Below are positions 51,768 to 61,174 of a stretch of 64,000 bases of DNA, in pieces. The translations under genes were made by a program, and so were the position numbers. Below the pieces are notes generated by a model. It was not told the origin of the DNA. It ran no database searches and worked only from the letters and a program-made list of their open reading frames with translations. The DNA lies in assembly GCF_030161555.1 (NCBI RefSeq), contig NZ_BSUK01000001.1:310001-374000 (forward strand), written 5' to 3'. Numbering within the stretch: position 1 is the stretch's first letter; each line of letters opens with the position of its first letter. Origin of the DNA: Luteimicrobium album (lineage in GTDB: Bacteria; Actinomycetota; Actinomycetes; Actinomycetales; Cellulomonadaceae).

Positions 51768-52121
51768 TCAGAGCCAGAAGACCGCGATGACGATGTTGAC
51801 GAGCACGAGGGCGCCGACGCCATGCTTGACCCACGCGGGCGTCTGCTCCTTCTTGCGCTGCGCGACGAACGCGAGCACCGCGACTATCAGCGCGAACACG
51901 AGCTTCACGCCGAGCGCCGCCTCGGAGAGGTGGTAGCCGAGGAGGTCCTTGTTGGACTCGTAGATGCCCATCATGACGATGCCGGCCACCACGGCGGTCG
52001 CCGCGCCGTGGAACACGCCGACGGGCAGCCCCGGCTTGCGCATGCTCGTGAGGTACCCGCCGAGGACGATCGCCCAGCCGACGAAGTGGAGGATCAGGAA
52101 GATGTCGAAGAGGACCTTCAT
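51768..52121 (-). CDS. Small four-span membrane protein
   Basis: 117 residues. Hydrophobic segments near 5-22, 35-52, 66-86 and 98-116. MKVLFDIFLILHFVGWAIVLGG, VVAGIVMMGIYESN and VKHGVGALVLVNIVIAVFWL are characteristic stretches. HF and KH histidines sit in or beside spans, which might suit a heme or quinone-related protein, but no family is recognised. ATG 52121. Its stop is close to the helR terminator. Confidence 0.8.
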   Translation of the reverse strand: MKVLFDIFLILHFVGWAIVLGGYLTSMRKPGLPVGVFHGAATAVVAGIVMMGIYESNKDLLGYHLSEAALGVKLVFALIVAVLAFVAQRKKEQTPAWVKHGVGALVLVNIVIAVFWL

Positions 52122-52210
52122 GGGCGCGATCGTATCTTTCTGACACTCGTGTCGTGAAACGGGCGCGGCGTGGGATGCGCCACGTCAGTTCAGGGCCGCG
52201 ACCGTCCGTG

Positions 52211-53446
52211 TCAGCCCCTCCACCCAGGGGTCGTGACTGCCGGCGAGACGAGCCTGCCGACGGCGAGGCCCGGCACGAGCGTGTCGACGTCGTCGGGCGG
52301 GAGCGGGACGTGCTCGATCCGGGTGTCGACGCCGAGCACCGATCCGACGTCCTCCGCGATGCGCTGAACGCTCAGACGCGGCCCGGCCCCGACGGTGACC
52401 GGTTCACGACGCTCGCTCGCGGCGTAGTCGAGGAGGCCGTTAACGACGTCGTCGACAAAACACACCTGGCGCCTGTGCCCACCATCCCCCGGAACCGTGA
52501 GAGCGTTTCCATGCCTGGCCTGGTCGACGAACGTCGGGATCATCCGCCCGTCGTCCGTCCGCATGCGCGGCCCGTAGACGTTGTGCATGCGCACGACCCC
52601 GCCGTCGAGCCCGCGCGACGCGAGCCACGTCCCGGTCTGCGCCTCGGCGAACCGCTTGGCCTCGACGTAGACCGACTGGGGCGCGGCGCCGTCGGCGGTC
52701 GTCCAGGTCGAGCAGAGGCGGTAGGCGAACTCGGGATCGGTGTCGAGCGCCGAGGACGATCCCAGTACGAAGCGCGCGCCGACGGACTTCGCTGCCGCGA
52801 GCACGTTCCGGGTGCCGACGGCACCGGCCTCGAGCGTCTCCACGGGGTGACGCGCCGAGTCGACGGTCGAGGCCGCCGTCGCGAGGTGGACCACGAGGTC
52901 CGCGCCCGCGAAGAGCCGTTCCGCGCGTTCGAGCGCGAGACGGCGAACGTCGATCTCCTCGCACCCGAACCGCGGCTCGGAAGCGAACCCGGTGAGCTTG
53001 TGCTCGGCGCCGGTCGAGAAGTCGTCGAGGCAGAGCACCTCCACGCCCTGCGCCAGCAGCGCCTCGCAGACGTGGCTCCCGACGAAGCCCGCGCCGCCGG
53101 TCACGACGGCGCGCGCGAAGCGCCGGGCGGGCCCGACGGCCGGGCGTTCGTCGCGGTCCGCGCGCGCCGCGGTGACGTCGGGCGCGCCCACCGGCGACGC
53201 CGCGGCGTCGAGGCGATAGCTGAACACCTGTGACGACCGGTCGAACAGCCGGAACCATGCGGGCCAGTCGACGAGGGTCAGACCGGCGCCGTCACCGGGC
53301 AGCGCGAAGGTCGGCTCCGCACGCCTGCCCCGCCGGCCGGCGTACACCACCGCGGGCAGCGCCCCGTGCACCGAGGCCCAGGCCCGGATCTCCTCGTGGT
53401 CGGTCGTGTGTCGTGTCGCGGCCGAACGCCGCGGCATGTCGGTCAT
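52211..53446 (-). CDS. NAD-dependent epimerase/decarboxylase (extended SDR) with extra N-terminal domain
   Basis: 411 residues. Residues about 105-405 are an extended SDR resembling UDP-glucuronate decarboxylase: AVVTGGAGFVGSHVCEALL, CLDDFSTGAEHK, VVHLATAAS, the catalytic YVEAK (Tyr and Lys), RMHNVYGPRM and RQVCFVDDVV. Residues about 12-85 (TDHEEIRAWASVHGALPAVV and DWPAWFRLFDRSSQVFSYRLD) resemble small stand-alone proteins often mislabelled as branching enzymes, here fused in front. The fusion is unusual. Start ATG 53446. The product is likely a nucleotide-sugar enzyme; no partner genes are adjacent. Confidence 0.85.
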   Translation of the reverse strand: MTDMPRRSAATRHTTDHEEIRAWASVHGALPAVVYAGRRGRRAEPTFALPGDGAGLTLVDWPAWFRLFDRSSQVFSYRLDAAASPVGAPDVTAARADRDERPAVGPARRFARAVVTGGAGFVGSHVCEALLAQGVEVLCLDDFSTGAEHKLTGFASEPRFGCEEIDVRRLALERAERLFAGADLVVHLATAASTVDSARHPVETLEAGAVGTRNVLAAAKSVGARFVLGSSSALDTDPEFAYRLCSTWTTADGAAPQSVYVEAKRFAEAQTGTWLASRGLDGGVVRMHNVYGPRMRTDDGRMIPTFVDQARHGNALTVPGDGGHRRQVCFVDDVVNGLLDYAASERREPVTVGAGPRLSVQRIAEDVGSVLGVDTRIEHVPLPPDDVDTLVPGLAVGRLVSPAVTTPGWRG

Positions 53447-53727
53447 GAAGTTGCCCCTCTTCCTGCCGCCGCCCTCGGCGGGCCCTGCTCACGTCACCGG
53501 CCGAAAGGACGCCTCGTTTTTCGTCCCGCCGGTCGCTCGACGTGCCCCTACGGTGACACCTTGGTGGGTTTCACGCCACCAGACACTCCAAACGATTCGG
53601 CCAAATCGCGACGCGACGTTACGTTTCACCCGGGGATGCGCGAAACCTGGGCCCAGATCCCGAGATTCCGTTCCACCATCCGGACAGCGCCTAGGCATCG
53701 CTCGGCCGGGCGACTAGCGTCTAGCCC
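53447..53727. promoter_or_regulatory. Promoter region of the sulfate-assimilation operon
   Basis: 281 bases with no gene. A TAGCGT -10-like box at 53715-53720 ends seven bases before the leader-peptide ATG, fitting leaderless transcription. Further upstream a short inverted repeat CGATT-N6-AATCG (53593-53608) could bind a regulator. A CGTTTTTCG stretch near 53520 is the only T-run. Confidence 0.5.
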
Positions 53728-53829
53728 ATGACCGCATCCGCACGCCCCCTCGCGCCGGTAATCCCGGCTGCCGTGGTGTGCGCGGGCACGCGCCCGGGTA
53801 TGCGCCCGGTCGCCCCGTGTTGTTGTTGA
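53728..53829 (+). CDS. Polycysteine leader peptide of the sulfate-assimilation operon
   Basis: A 33-codon ORF, MTASARPLAPV at the start and ending VAPCCC with three consecutive TGT codons directly before TGA; a fourth Cys codon lies at 53779. The ATG is at the predicted transcript start, so it is probably leaderless. Known mycobacterial polycysteine short ORFs stall at low cysteine-tRNA and switch on downstream cysteine genes. Position and ending match that attenuator class, and the next genes reduce sulfate for cysteine. Too small for usual gene calling. Confidence 0.88.
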   Translation: MTASARPLAPVIPAAVVCAGTRPGMRPVAPCCC

Positions 53830-53847
53830 CCAGCCCGAACTCGGTCC

Positions 53848-53863
53848 TGCCGCTGCAGCGGCA
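53848..53863 (+). promoter_or_regulatory. Palindrome after the leader peptide, candidate attenuator hairpin
   Basis: TGCCGCTGCAGCGGCA is a perfect 16-base palindrome starting 19 bases after the leader stop. A ribosome stalled on the Cys codons would cover or free sequences just upstream. It lacks a T-run, so it may act through translation or as part of a longer structure that hides the sir ribosome-binding site (AAGGAGC, 53954-53960). Confidence 0.45.
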
Positions 53864-53963
53864 CCATCCCCCGAGCGAGGGCGCGCGACAGCGGTCCTCG
53901 GCTCCCCCGGTCCTGCCGGCTGAGGCTCCCGCCCCGCGCGTGCTCGCGGCCCCAAGGAGCCCG

Positions 53964-55668
53964 ATGACCACGACGTCCGCCCCCGCGACATCGGCCGTCC
54001 GCCCGTCCCGCAACAACCGGCCCAACGGCCAGTGGAAGGTCGACGGCCCGGCCCCGCTCAACTCCAACGAGGAGCTGAAGGCCGCCGACAACGGCCTGAA
54101 CGTCCGCGCGCGGATCGAGGAGATCTACGCGCGGGAGGGCTTCGACTCCATCCCTGGCGACGACCTGCACGGCCGTTTCCGCTGGTGGGGGCTGTACACG
54201 CAGCGCAAGCCCGGGATCGACGGCGGCAAGACCGCGACGCTCGAGCCCGAGGAGCTCGAGGACCGCTACTTCATGCTCAGGGTCCGGGTCGACGGGGGCG
54301 CGCTGACGACCAAGCAGCTCAAGACCATCGCCGGAATCTCGATCGAGTTCGCGCGCGACAGCGCTGACATCACCGACCGTCAGAACATCCAGCTCCACTG
54401 GATCCGCGTCGAGGACGTCCCGGAGATCTGGCGACGACTCGAAGCTGTGGGGCTGTCCACCACGGAGGCCTGCGGCGACGTGCCGCGCGTCATCCTCGGC
54501 AGCCCCGTCGCAGGCATCGCCAAGGACGAGCTGCTCGACCCGACCCCGCAGATCCGGGAGATCTACGACCGGTTCATCGGGGACCCCGAGCTGTCCAACC
54601 TGCCTCGCAAGTTCAAGACCGCCATCACGGGCCACCCCAGCCTGGACGTCGTGCACGAGATCAACGACATCGCCTTCGTGGCCGTGCGGCACCCCGAGCT
54701 GGGCGTCGGCTACGACCTGTGGGTGGGCGGTGGGCTGTCCACGGCCCCGCGGCTCGGCGAACGCCTCGACGTGTTCGTCCGGCCTGACGAGGTCGCGGAC
54801 GTCTGGCACGGGGTCGTCCGCATCTTCCGCGACTACGGCTACCGACGGCTGCGCAACAAGGCGCGACTGAAGTTCCTGCTCGCCGAGTGGGGGCCTGCCA
54901 AGTTCCGGGAGGTCCTGGAAGGCGAGTACCTCGGACGGGCGCTCCCCGATGGCGTCGCCGCACCAGCACCGGTCCAGCCCGGCGACCACGTGGGCGTCCA
55001 CGAGCAGCGCGACGGCCGCTTCTACATCGGCGCCGCCCCCACGGTGGGTCGCGTGTCCGGCACGGTCCTCAAGAATGTCGCCAACCTCGCCGAACGGCAC
55101 GGCTCGCGACGTGTCCGGCTCACCCCCACCAGAAGCTCCTCGTCCTCGACGTCCCCGCTGACCACGTCTCCCACATGGTCCGCGGGCTGACCCGCAACGG
55201 ACTCGACCCCTACCCGAGCCCGTTCCGCCGCACCACCATCGCGTGCACCGGCATCGAGTTCTGCAAGCTCGCGATCGTCGAGACCAAGCAGACCGCGGCA
55301 CGCACGATCACCGCGCTCGAGGAACGGCTCGGCGACACGTCGCACCTGCGACCGATCTCGCTGCACGTCAACGGCTGCCCGAACTCCTGCGCGCGCATCC
55401 AGACGGCCGACATCGGCCTCAAGGGCCAGATCCTCACGAACGAGGACGGGACCCAGGAGCCGGGCTTCCAGGTTCACCTCGGCGGGGGCTGGCATCGACC
55501 GAACGCGACGAGGCCGGGCTCGGTCGTACCGTCCGCGGCCTCAAGGTCACCGCTGCGGATCTGCCCGACTACGTCGAACGCCTCGTGCGCCGCTATGAGA
55601 AGGAACAAGAGCCCGACGAGAGCTTCGCGTCCTGGGCGCACCGCGCGGACGAGGAGGCACTCCGGTGA
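53964..55668 (+). CDS. sir: Ferredoxin-type assimilatory sulfite reductase, two frameshifts
   Basis: About 568 residues after repair. It reduces sulfite to sulfide with siroheme and a 4Fe-4S cluster. The cluster ligands are visible as C-x5-C in [11 protein letters not shown] and C-x3-C in [26 protein letters not shown] and [19 protein letters not shown] are typical of actinobacterial NirA/SirA-like enzymes. It could in principle be nitrite reductase, but the cys neighbours decide for sulfite. Frames break in the C5 run 55123-55127 and the G5 run 55484-55488; one base each restores [15 protein letters not shown] and [16 protein letters not shown] 53964 follows AAGGAGC. Confidence 0.93.
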
Positions 55669-56533
55669 CGACCGAACCGACGACCGCCGCTGCCCCGACC
55701 GACCCGCTCGCCGCGCTGCGTGCCGCGGCCCAGGAGCGGACCCGCGCCCGCGACGCCGCCAAGGCCGCCGACGCCGAGCGCCGCGCCGCCGAGGCCCGGC
55801 CGAAGCGCTCCGCTGCCGAGCTCAAGGAGATCGTCCGGCGCGGACAGGCCGAGCTGCACGGGCCGGGCTGGCCGGGCGCGTCGCCCGACGCGACGCGCGA
55901 GGCCACGGCCGAGGAGGTCGTCGCCTGGGCCGCCCGCGAGTTCGGCGACTCGATCGCCGTCGCCTGCTCGATGGCCGACGCGGTCCTCCCCCACGTGATC
56001 GCGGCGATCAAGCCGTGGGTCGACGTCCTGTTCCTCGACACCGGCTACCACTTCGCCGAGACCTACGGGACGCGCGACGCGGTCGAGACCGGGATGGACG
56101 TGACGATCGTCGACGTCACGCCCCGGCAGACGGTCGCCGAGCAGGACGCCGCGCACGGCAAGGACCTGTGGTCCCGCGACCCGGGCCTGTGCTGCCAGCT
56201 CCGCAAGGTCGAGCCGCTGCACGACCGGCTCGCCGGCTACGAGGTGTGGGTCACCGGGGTGCGCCGCGAAGAGGCACCGACCCGGTCGGCCACCCCCTTG
56301 TGACCTGGGACGAGAAGAACGGGCTGGTGAAGATCAACCCGCTCGCCGCCTGGACGTTCGACGAGCTGCTCGCCTACGCGACGAAGCACGGCGTGATCCT
56401 CAACCCGCTCCTGAACGACGGCTACCCGTCGATCGGCTGCGCGCCCTGCACCCGGCGCGTCGCCCCCGGAGAAGACCCTCGCTCGGGCCGCTGGGCCGGC
56501 CTCGACAAGACGGAATGCGGACTGCACGTATGA
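55665..56533 (+). CDS. cysH: Assimilatory APS reductase CysH (4Fe-4S type), frameshifted
   Basis: About 289 residues after repair. It reduces adenylyl-sulfate to sulfite. The paired cysteines [10 protein letters not shown] and the SIGCAPCTR motif are cluster ligands of the APS-reducing type, and DKTECGLH carries the C-terminal redox cysteine. [14 protein letters not shown] and [11 protein letters not shown] form the nucleotide site. An unusually Ala-rich charged N-terminal extension (about 60 residues) precedes the domain. The frame breaks in the C5 run 56293-56297; one base restores [11 protein letters not shown]. The GTG start overlaps the sir stop, and its stop overlaps the cysD ATG. Confidence 0.95.
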
Positions 56534-57516
56534 CACTCACCGACACGATCGACGCCACCGTCGCCACCACGCCCGAGGGCACCACGCCCGACGGCGCCAC
56601 GACCGGCGACGAGCACCGTCTCACCCAGCTCGAGGCGCTCGAGTCCGAGGCGATCCACATCATCCGCGAGGTCGTCGCCGAGTTCGAGCGTCCCGTGATG
56701 CTCTTCTCGGGCGGCAAGGACTCCGTCGTGATGCTGCACCTCGCGGCCAAGGCGTTCTGGCCGTCGCCCGTGCCGTTCCCCGTCCTGCACGTGGACACCG
56801 GGCACAACTTCCCCGAGGTGCTCGCGTTCCGCGACGCCACGGTCGAGCGGCTGCGCCTGCGGCTCGAGGTCGCGAGCGTCCAGGACTACCTCGACGACGG
56901 CCGGCTGCGCGAGCGCGCCGACGGCACGCGCAACCCGCTCCAGACCCAGCCGCTGCTCGACGCGATCGCGGGTCACCGGTTCGACGCCGTGTTCGGCGGC
57001 GGACGGCGCGACGAGGAGAAGGCCCGCGCCAAGGAGCGCGTGTTCTCCCTGCGCGACGAGTTCGGGCAGTGGGACCCGCGCAACCAGCGCCCGGAGCTCT
57101 GGAACCTGTACAACGGGCGGCACCGGCCGGGCGAGCACGTCCGGGTCTTCCCGCTGTCGAACTGGACCGAGCTCGACGTCTGGCGGTACATCGCCGCGGA
57201 GGACATCGCACTTCCCGAGCTGTACTACGCGCACGAGCGCGAGGTGTTCGACCGGGACGGCATGCTGCTGGCCGTCGGCCCGTACTCGCAGCCGAGGAAC
57301 GACGCCGAGGCCGCGAGCGTGCGCACCGAGACCGTCCGCTACCGGACCGTCGGCGACATGTCCTGCACGGGTGCGGTCGACTCCGACGCCCGCGACGTCG
57401 ACGCCGTCATCGCCGAGGTCGCGGCCACCCGCATCACCGAGCGCGGGGCCACCCGCGCCGACGACCGGATCTCCGAGGCCGCCATGGAGGACCGCAAGAA
57501 AGAGGGCTACTTCTAA
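56530..57516 (+). CDS. cysD: Sulfate adenylyltransferase small subunit
   Basis: 328 residues. With CysN it forms APS from sulfate and ATP. The PP-loop is [67 protein letters not shown] and the terminal [25 protein letters not shown] are typical. The first 30 residues are Thr-rich and less conserved. The ATG overlaps the cysH stop (ATGA); cysN starts directly after its stop. Confidence 0.97.
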   Translation: MTLTDTIDATVATTPEGTTPDGATTGDEHRLTQLEALESEAIHIIREVVAEFERPVMLFSGGKDSVVMLHLAAKAFWPSPVPFPVLHVDTGHNFPEVLAFRDATVERLRLRLEVASVQDYLDDGRLRERADGTRNPLQTQPLLDAIAGHRFDAVFGGGRRDEEKARAKERVFSLRDEFGQWDPRNQRPELWNLYNGRHRPGEHVRVFPLSNWTELDVWRYIAAEDIALPELYYAHEREVFDRDGMLLAVGPYSQPRNDAEAASVRTETVRYRTVGDMSCTGAVDSDARDVDAVIAEVAATRITERGATRADDRISEAAMEDRKKEGYF

Positions 57517-58872
57517 ATGGGCACCCCTACGCTCCCCACGGGCACGCTCCTGCGCCTCGCCACGGCCGGCTCGGTCGACGACGGGAAGTCCACGCTCGTC
57601 GGGCGCCTCCTGTTCGACTCCAAGTCCGTCCTCGCGGACCAGCTCGACGCCGTCGAGCGCGTCTCCCGGGACCGCGGCCTCGAGACCACCGACCTGGCGC
57701 TCCTCACCGACGGCCTGCGCGCCGAGCGCGAGCAGGGCATCACGATCGACGTCGCGTACCGCTACTTCGCGACCGCGCGACGCTCGTTCGTGCTCGCGGA
57801 CTGCCCCGGGCACGTCCAGTACACGCGCAACACGGTCACGGGCGCGTCCACGGCCGACGCCGTCGTGCTGCTGATCGACGCCCGCAAGGGCCTGCTCGAG
57901 CAGACCCGCCGTCACCTGGCCGTCGTGAGCCTGCTGCGCGTGCCGCACGTCGTCGTGGCCGTGAACAAGATCGACCTCGTCGACTACTCGCAGGAACGGT
58001 ACGAGGAGCTGGCGGCGCAGATCCGGGAGACCGCGCGGTCCCTCGGCGTCGCCGACGTGCACACGATCCCCGTGTCCGCGCTGGTCGGCGACAACGTCGT
58101 CGACCACGGCGAGAGCACGCCCTGGTACGACGGACCGACCCTGCTCGAGCTCCTCGAGGAGCTCCCCGCGGGCGACGACCCCTACGCCGAGGCCTTCCGC
58201 CTGCCCGTCCAGGTGGTGCTGCGTCCGCAGGGCGCCGCACCCGACGAGCGATTCCGCGACTACCGCGGCTACGCCGGCCAGGTCGCGTCGGGCGTCGTCC
58301 GGGTCGGTGACGAGGTCGTCGTGCTCCCGTCCGGACGGCGCACGCGCGTCACGGGCATCGACACCGCCGACACCCTGCACGACGCGGCCGACCCGTTCGC
58401 GGGCCTGACCGAGGCGTGGGCGCCGCAGTCCGTCACGCTGCGTCTCGCCGACGAGATCGACGTCACGCGAGGCGACCTGATCGCCTCCGCGGTGGACGTA
58501 CCCGACCTCACGCAGGACGTCGAGGGCACCGTGGCGTGGCTGTCGGACCGACCGCTGCGCCCGGGCGCCCGGGTGCTGCTCAAACACACGACCCGCACGG
58601 TGCAGGCCGTCGTCCGCGACGTCGTCGGGCGGCTCGACCTGGACGCCGCCGAGCTCACGCCGGCGGAGCAGCTCGACCTCAACGACATCGGGCGCGTCAC
58701 CCTCCGGCTCGCCTCGCCCGTCGCGGCCGAGGAGTACCTGACCTCGCGCCGGACGGGCGCGTTCCTGCTGATCGACGCGCACGACGGCGGCACGCTCGCG
58801 GCCGGGATGGTCGGGGACGCGCTCGCCGCGACGCGCCACCCGGAGCAGCGCCCCGTGCAGTACGCGATCTGA
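57517..58872 (+). CDS. cysN: Sulfate adenylyltransferase large subunit (GTPase)
   Basis: 451 residues. An EF-Tu-like GTPase that drives APS formation. Motifs: G1 AGSVDDGKSTLVGRL, G2 around REQGITIDVAYRYF, G3 DCPGHVQYTRN, G4 NKIDLV. The C-terminal beta-barrel domains follow. It lacks a fused APS kinase (CysC), so the pathway goes through APS directly, in agreement with an APS-type CysH. The ATG abuts the cysD stop with no gap. Confidence 0.97.
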   Translation: MGTPTLPTGTLLRLATAGSVDDGKSTLVGRLLFDSKSVLADQLDAVERVSRDRGLETTDLALLTDGLRAEREQGITIDVAYRYFATARRSFVLADCPGHVQYTRNTVTGASTADAVVLLIDARKGLLEQTRRHLAVVSLLRVPHVVVAVNKIDLVDYSQERYEELAAQIRETARSLGVADVHTIPVSALVGDNVVDHGESTPWYDGPTLLELLEELPAGDDPYAEAFRLPVQVVLRPQGAAPDERFRDYRGYAGQVASGVVRVGDEVVVLPSGRRTRVTGIDTADTLHDAADPFAGLTEAWAPQSVTLRLADEIDVTRGDLIASAVDVPDLTQDVEGTVAWLSDRPLRPGARVLLKHTTRTVQAVVRDVVGRLDLDAAELTPAEQLDLNDIGRVTLRLASPVAAEEYLTSRRTGAFLLIDAHDGGTLAAGMVGDALAATRHPEQRPVQYAI

Positions 58873-58889
58873 CGCGTGGGTTGAGCGCC

Positions 58890-60106
58890 ATGAGCCACGC
58901 CCTGTACCCGCTGGGCCTGCGGGTGTCGGGCCGGCGCGTCGTCGTCGTCGGGGCCGGGCCGGTCGCGGCCCGGCGGCTCCGGGGCTCCTCGACGCGGGCG
59001 CGGACGTGCTCGTCGTCGCGCCCGACGCCGTGGACGAGGTCGCCGCGCACGCCGGCGCCGACCGCCTGCGCTGGGAGCGCCGCGCGTACCGCCCCGGGGA
59101 CCTGGTCGGGGCGTGGCTCGTGCACGTCGCGACGGGCGACCCGGCGGTCGACGCGGCGGTGGCGGGCGACGCAGAGGCCCAGGGGACCTGGTGCGTGACC
59201 GCCGCCGACGCGGGGCTCGCGACCGCCTGGACCCCCGCCGTCGCGCGGACCACCCTCGACGACGGCGGCGAGGTCACCGTCGCCGTCAACGCGGGCGGGG
59301 ACCCGGGCCGGGCACGGGCGGTCCGCGACGCGGTCGCCGTCGCGCTCGAGACCGGCGAGCTCCCGCTGCGCGCAACCCGGCCGGGTACCACCGGGAGCGT
59401 CGCGCTCGTCGGCGGCGGCCCCGGCGACGACGGCCTGCTCACCGTCCGCGGGCGGCACCTCCTCGCCGAGGCGGACGTCGTCGTCGTCGACCGGCTCGCG
59501 CCGCGTGGCGTCCTGGCACGCCTCGCACCGGACGTCGAGGTCGTCGACGTCGGCAAGACCAGCGGCCACCACCCCGTGCCCCAGGACGAGATCAACCGGG
59601 TCCTCGTCGACCGGGCGCTCGCCGGAAGCCGGGTGGTCCGGCTCAAGGGCGGCGACCCCTACGTCTTCGGGCGGGGCGGCGAGGAGGCCGAGGCGTGCCG
59701 CGCCGCCGGCGTGCCCGTCGAGGTCGTGCCCGGCGTGACGAGCGCGGTCGCGGTGCCCGCGGCCGCCGGGATCCCCGTGACGCACCGCGGGCTCGCGCGA
59801 GGTTTCACGGTCCTGACCGGGCACGAGTCCGTCGGCGCCGTCCCGGCCGCGCCCGACCACACCCTGATCCTCCTCATGGGCGTCTCGCACCTCGCCGCCA
59901 CGGCGGACGCGCTCGTCGCGCACGGCCGCTCGCCCGACACGCCGGCCGCCGTCGTCGAGGACGGCTACGGCCCCGGCTTCCGCACGACCGTCGCCACCCT
60001 CGGGACGCTCGCCCGGACCGTCGAGGAGGCGGACGTGCGACCACCAGCCGTCGTCGTCGTGGGGGACGTCGTGACGCTCAGCCCCGCCTGGCGGGACCGC
60101 GCCTAG
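58890..60106 (+). CDS. cysG: Siroheme synthase CysG-type fusion, frameshifted
   Basis: About 405 residues after repair. The N-terminal part (LGLRVSGRRVVVVGAGPVAARRL) is the NAD-dependent precorrin-2 dehydrogenase domain. The C-terminal part is uroporphyrinogen-III methyltransferase: VGGGPGDDGLLTVRG, VVVDRLAPRGVL, VVRLKGGDPYVFGRGGEE, VPGVTSAVAVPAAAGIPVTHRG and HTLILLMGVSHL. It makes sirohydrochlorin for the sulfite reductase. The middle ferrochelatase part appears short; the CbiX-like sirB gene at 61945 probably inserts the iron. The frame breaks in the G4 run 58981-58984. ATG 58890, 18 bases after cysN. Confidence 0.93.
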
Positions 60107-60583
60107 CTCTCCGGCACGTCGACCGGCTCCTGCTCGCGCTCCTCGTCGCGCGTGAAAGAACGACATCTGCCCGTTCGCCTCGAGCACCGCGACCCGGATG
60201 TCGCGCACGTGCTCCACCCCGTGCTGGCGGGCGGCATCGAGCAGGTCGTCGATCGACACGCGCTCGCGCTTCATCACCTCGTAGGCGGGCTCGCCGTCGG
60301 ACACGATGACGACGGGCGTGCCGTGCACGACCGTCCGCGTGCGCGGGAACCGGACGCCGATCCACGTGAGCAGGATCGTGAGCACGGCGAACGTCCCCAC
60401 CGCGAGGACGACGGCCGTCACCGAGTAGTCCTGCTGCGTGACCCCCTGCTGCACCAGGTCGCCCATCGTCACGAACAGGACGAGCTGGAACGTGCTCAGC
60501 TCGCCGAGCGTCGAGCGGCCCACCACGCGCGTGACGAACCACAGGAAGCAGAACATGACCAGGGCGCGGACGACGATCTCCAT
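60103..60583 (-). CDS. DUF421 (YetF-like) membrane protein, frameshifted near the end
   Basis: About 159 residues after repair. MEIVVRALVMFCFLWFVTRVVGRS is the first of two or three spans, followed by LGELSTFQLVLFVTMGDLVQQGV, a DUF421 hallmark. The cytoplasmic YetF domain ends VLEANGQMSFF. Here the A3 run on the plus strand (60155-60157) seems one base too long; removing it gives TRDEEREQEPVDVPES and a stop at 60103, overlapping the cysG stop on the other strand. It is the only clear insertion among the frameshifts. Function unknown. Confidence 0.82.
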
Positions 60584-60598
60584 GGCTCCTCCTCGGTG

Positions 60599-61129
60599 TC
60601 AGGGCAGCAACGTGGTGCGGAACGGCGTGGACGCGACCTCACGCCCGTGGACGAGCACGGCGACCCGGTCCGACGCACCCCGGTGGCTCGACGGCTGGAT
60701 GTAAGCGTCGAACGCGACCTCGAACGTGTCGCCCTCCGGCGTCTCGAACGTCCAGGTGTCGTCGGTACCGTCGGACGTCTCGTCGCTGGGCTCGGGGTCG
60801 AGGCCCTGGCTCTCGAAGATGTCGAAGTACGCCGTCGTGACCCGGAGCTCGACGTCCTTGCCGAAGCCGCCCGGGTGCTCGACGGTGACCTCCCAGGGTG
60901 CGTCGAGGCCGGCGCGCGCGATCCGGGCGTAGTGGACGCTCACCGTCCAGCCGTCCTCGGAGGTCGTGGTGGTGGTCGTCCAGAGCCCGAAGAGGTTGAG
61001 GGCACCCGCCACGACGACGAGGACCAGTGCGACCGTCCCGATCCGGCGGGCGAGGACGGGCCGGGGTCCGTCGTCGACGGCGCGCGGCGGGTCGAGGGTC
61101 GCGAGCGGTCGCTCAGGCTCCGTGGTCAC
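60599..61129 (-). CDS. Membrane-anchored protein of unknown function
   Basis: 176 residues. A single hydrophobic span (about 32-51, VALVLVVVAGALNLFGLW) follows a short cytoplasmic start. The rest is an extracytoplasmic domain of beta character with DAPWEVTVEHPGGFGKDVELRVT and DTFEVAFDAYIQPSSHRG. It lies 15 bases upstream of DUF421, with which it is probably co-transcribed; similar pairs with DUF421 exist in actinobacteria as far as I recall. GTG 61129. Confidence 0.8.
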   Translation of the reverse strand: MTTEPERPLATLDPPRAVDDGPRPVLARRIGTVALVLVVVAGALNLFGLWTTTTTTSEDGWTVSVHYARIARAGLDAPWEVTVEHPGGFGKDVELRVTTAYFDIFESQGLDPEPSDETSDGTDDTWTFETPEGDTFEVAFDAYIQPSSHRGASDRVAVLVHGREVASTPFRTTLLP

Positions 61130-61174
61130 GTCTCGATCGTGGCCCGGCGCCCGTGCGGGCGCACGCCCAGACGG

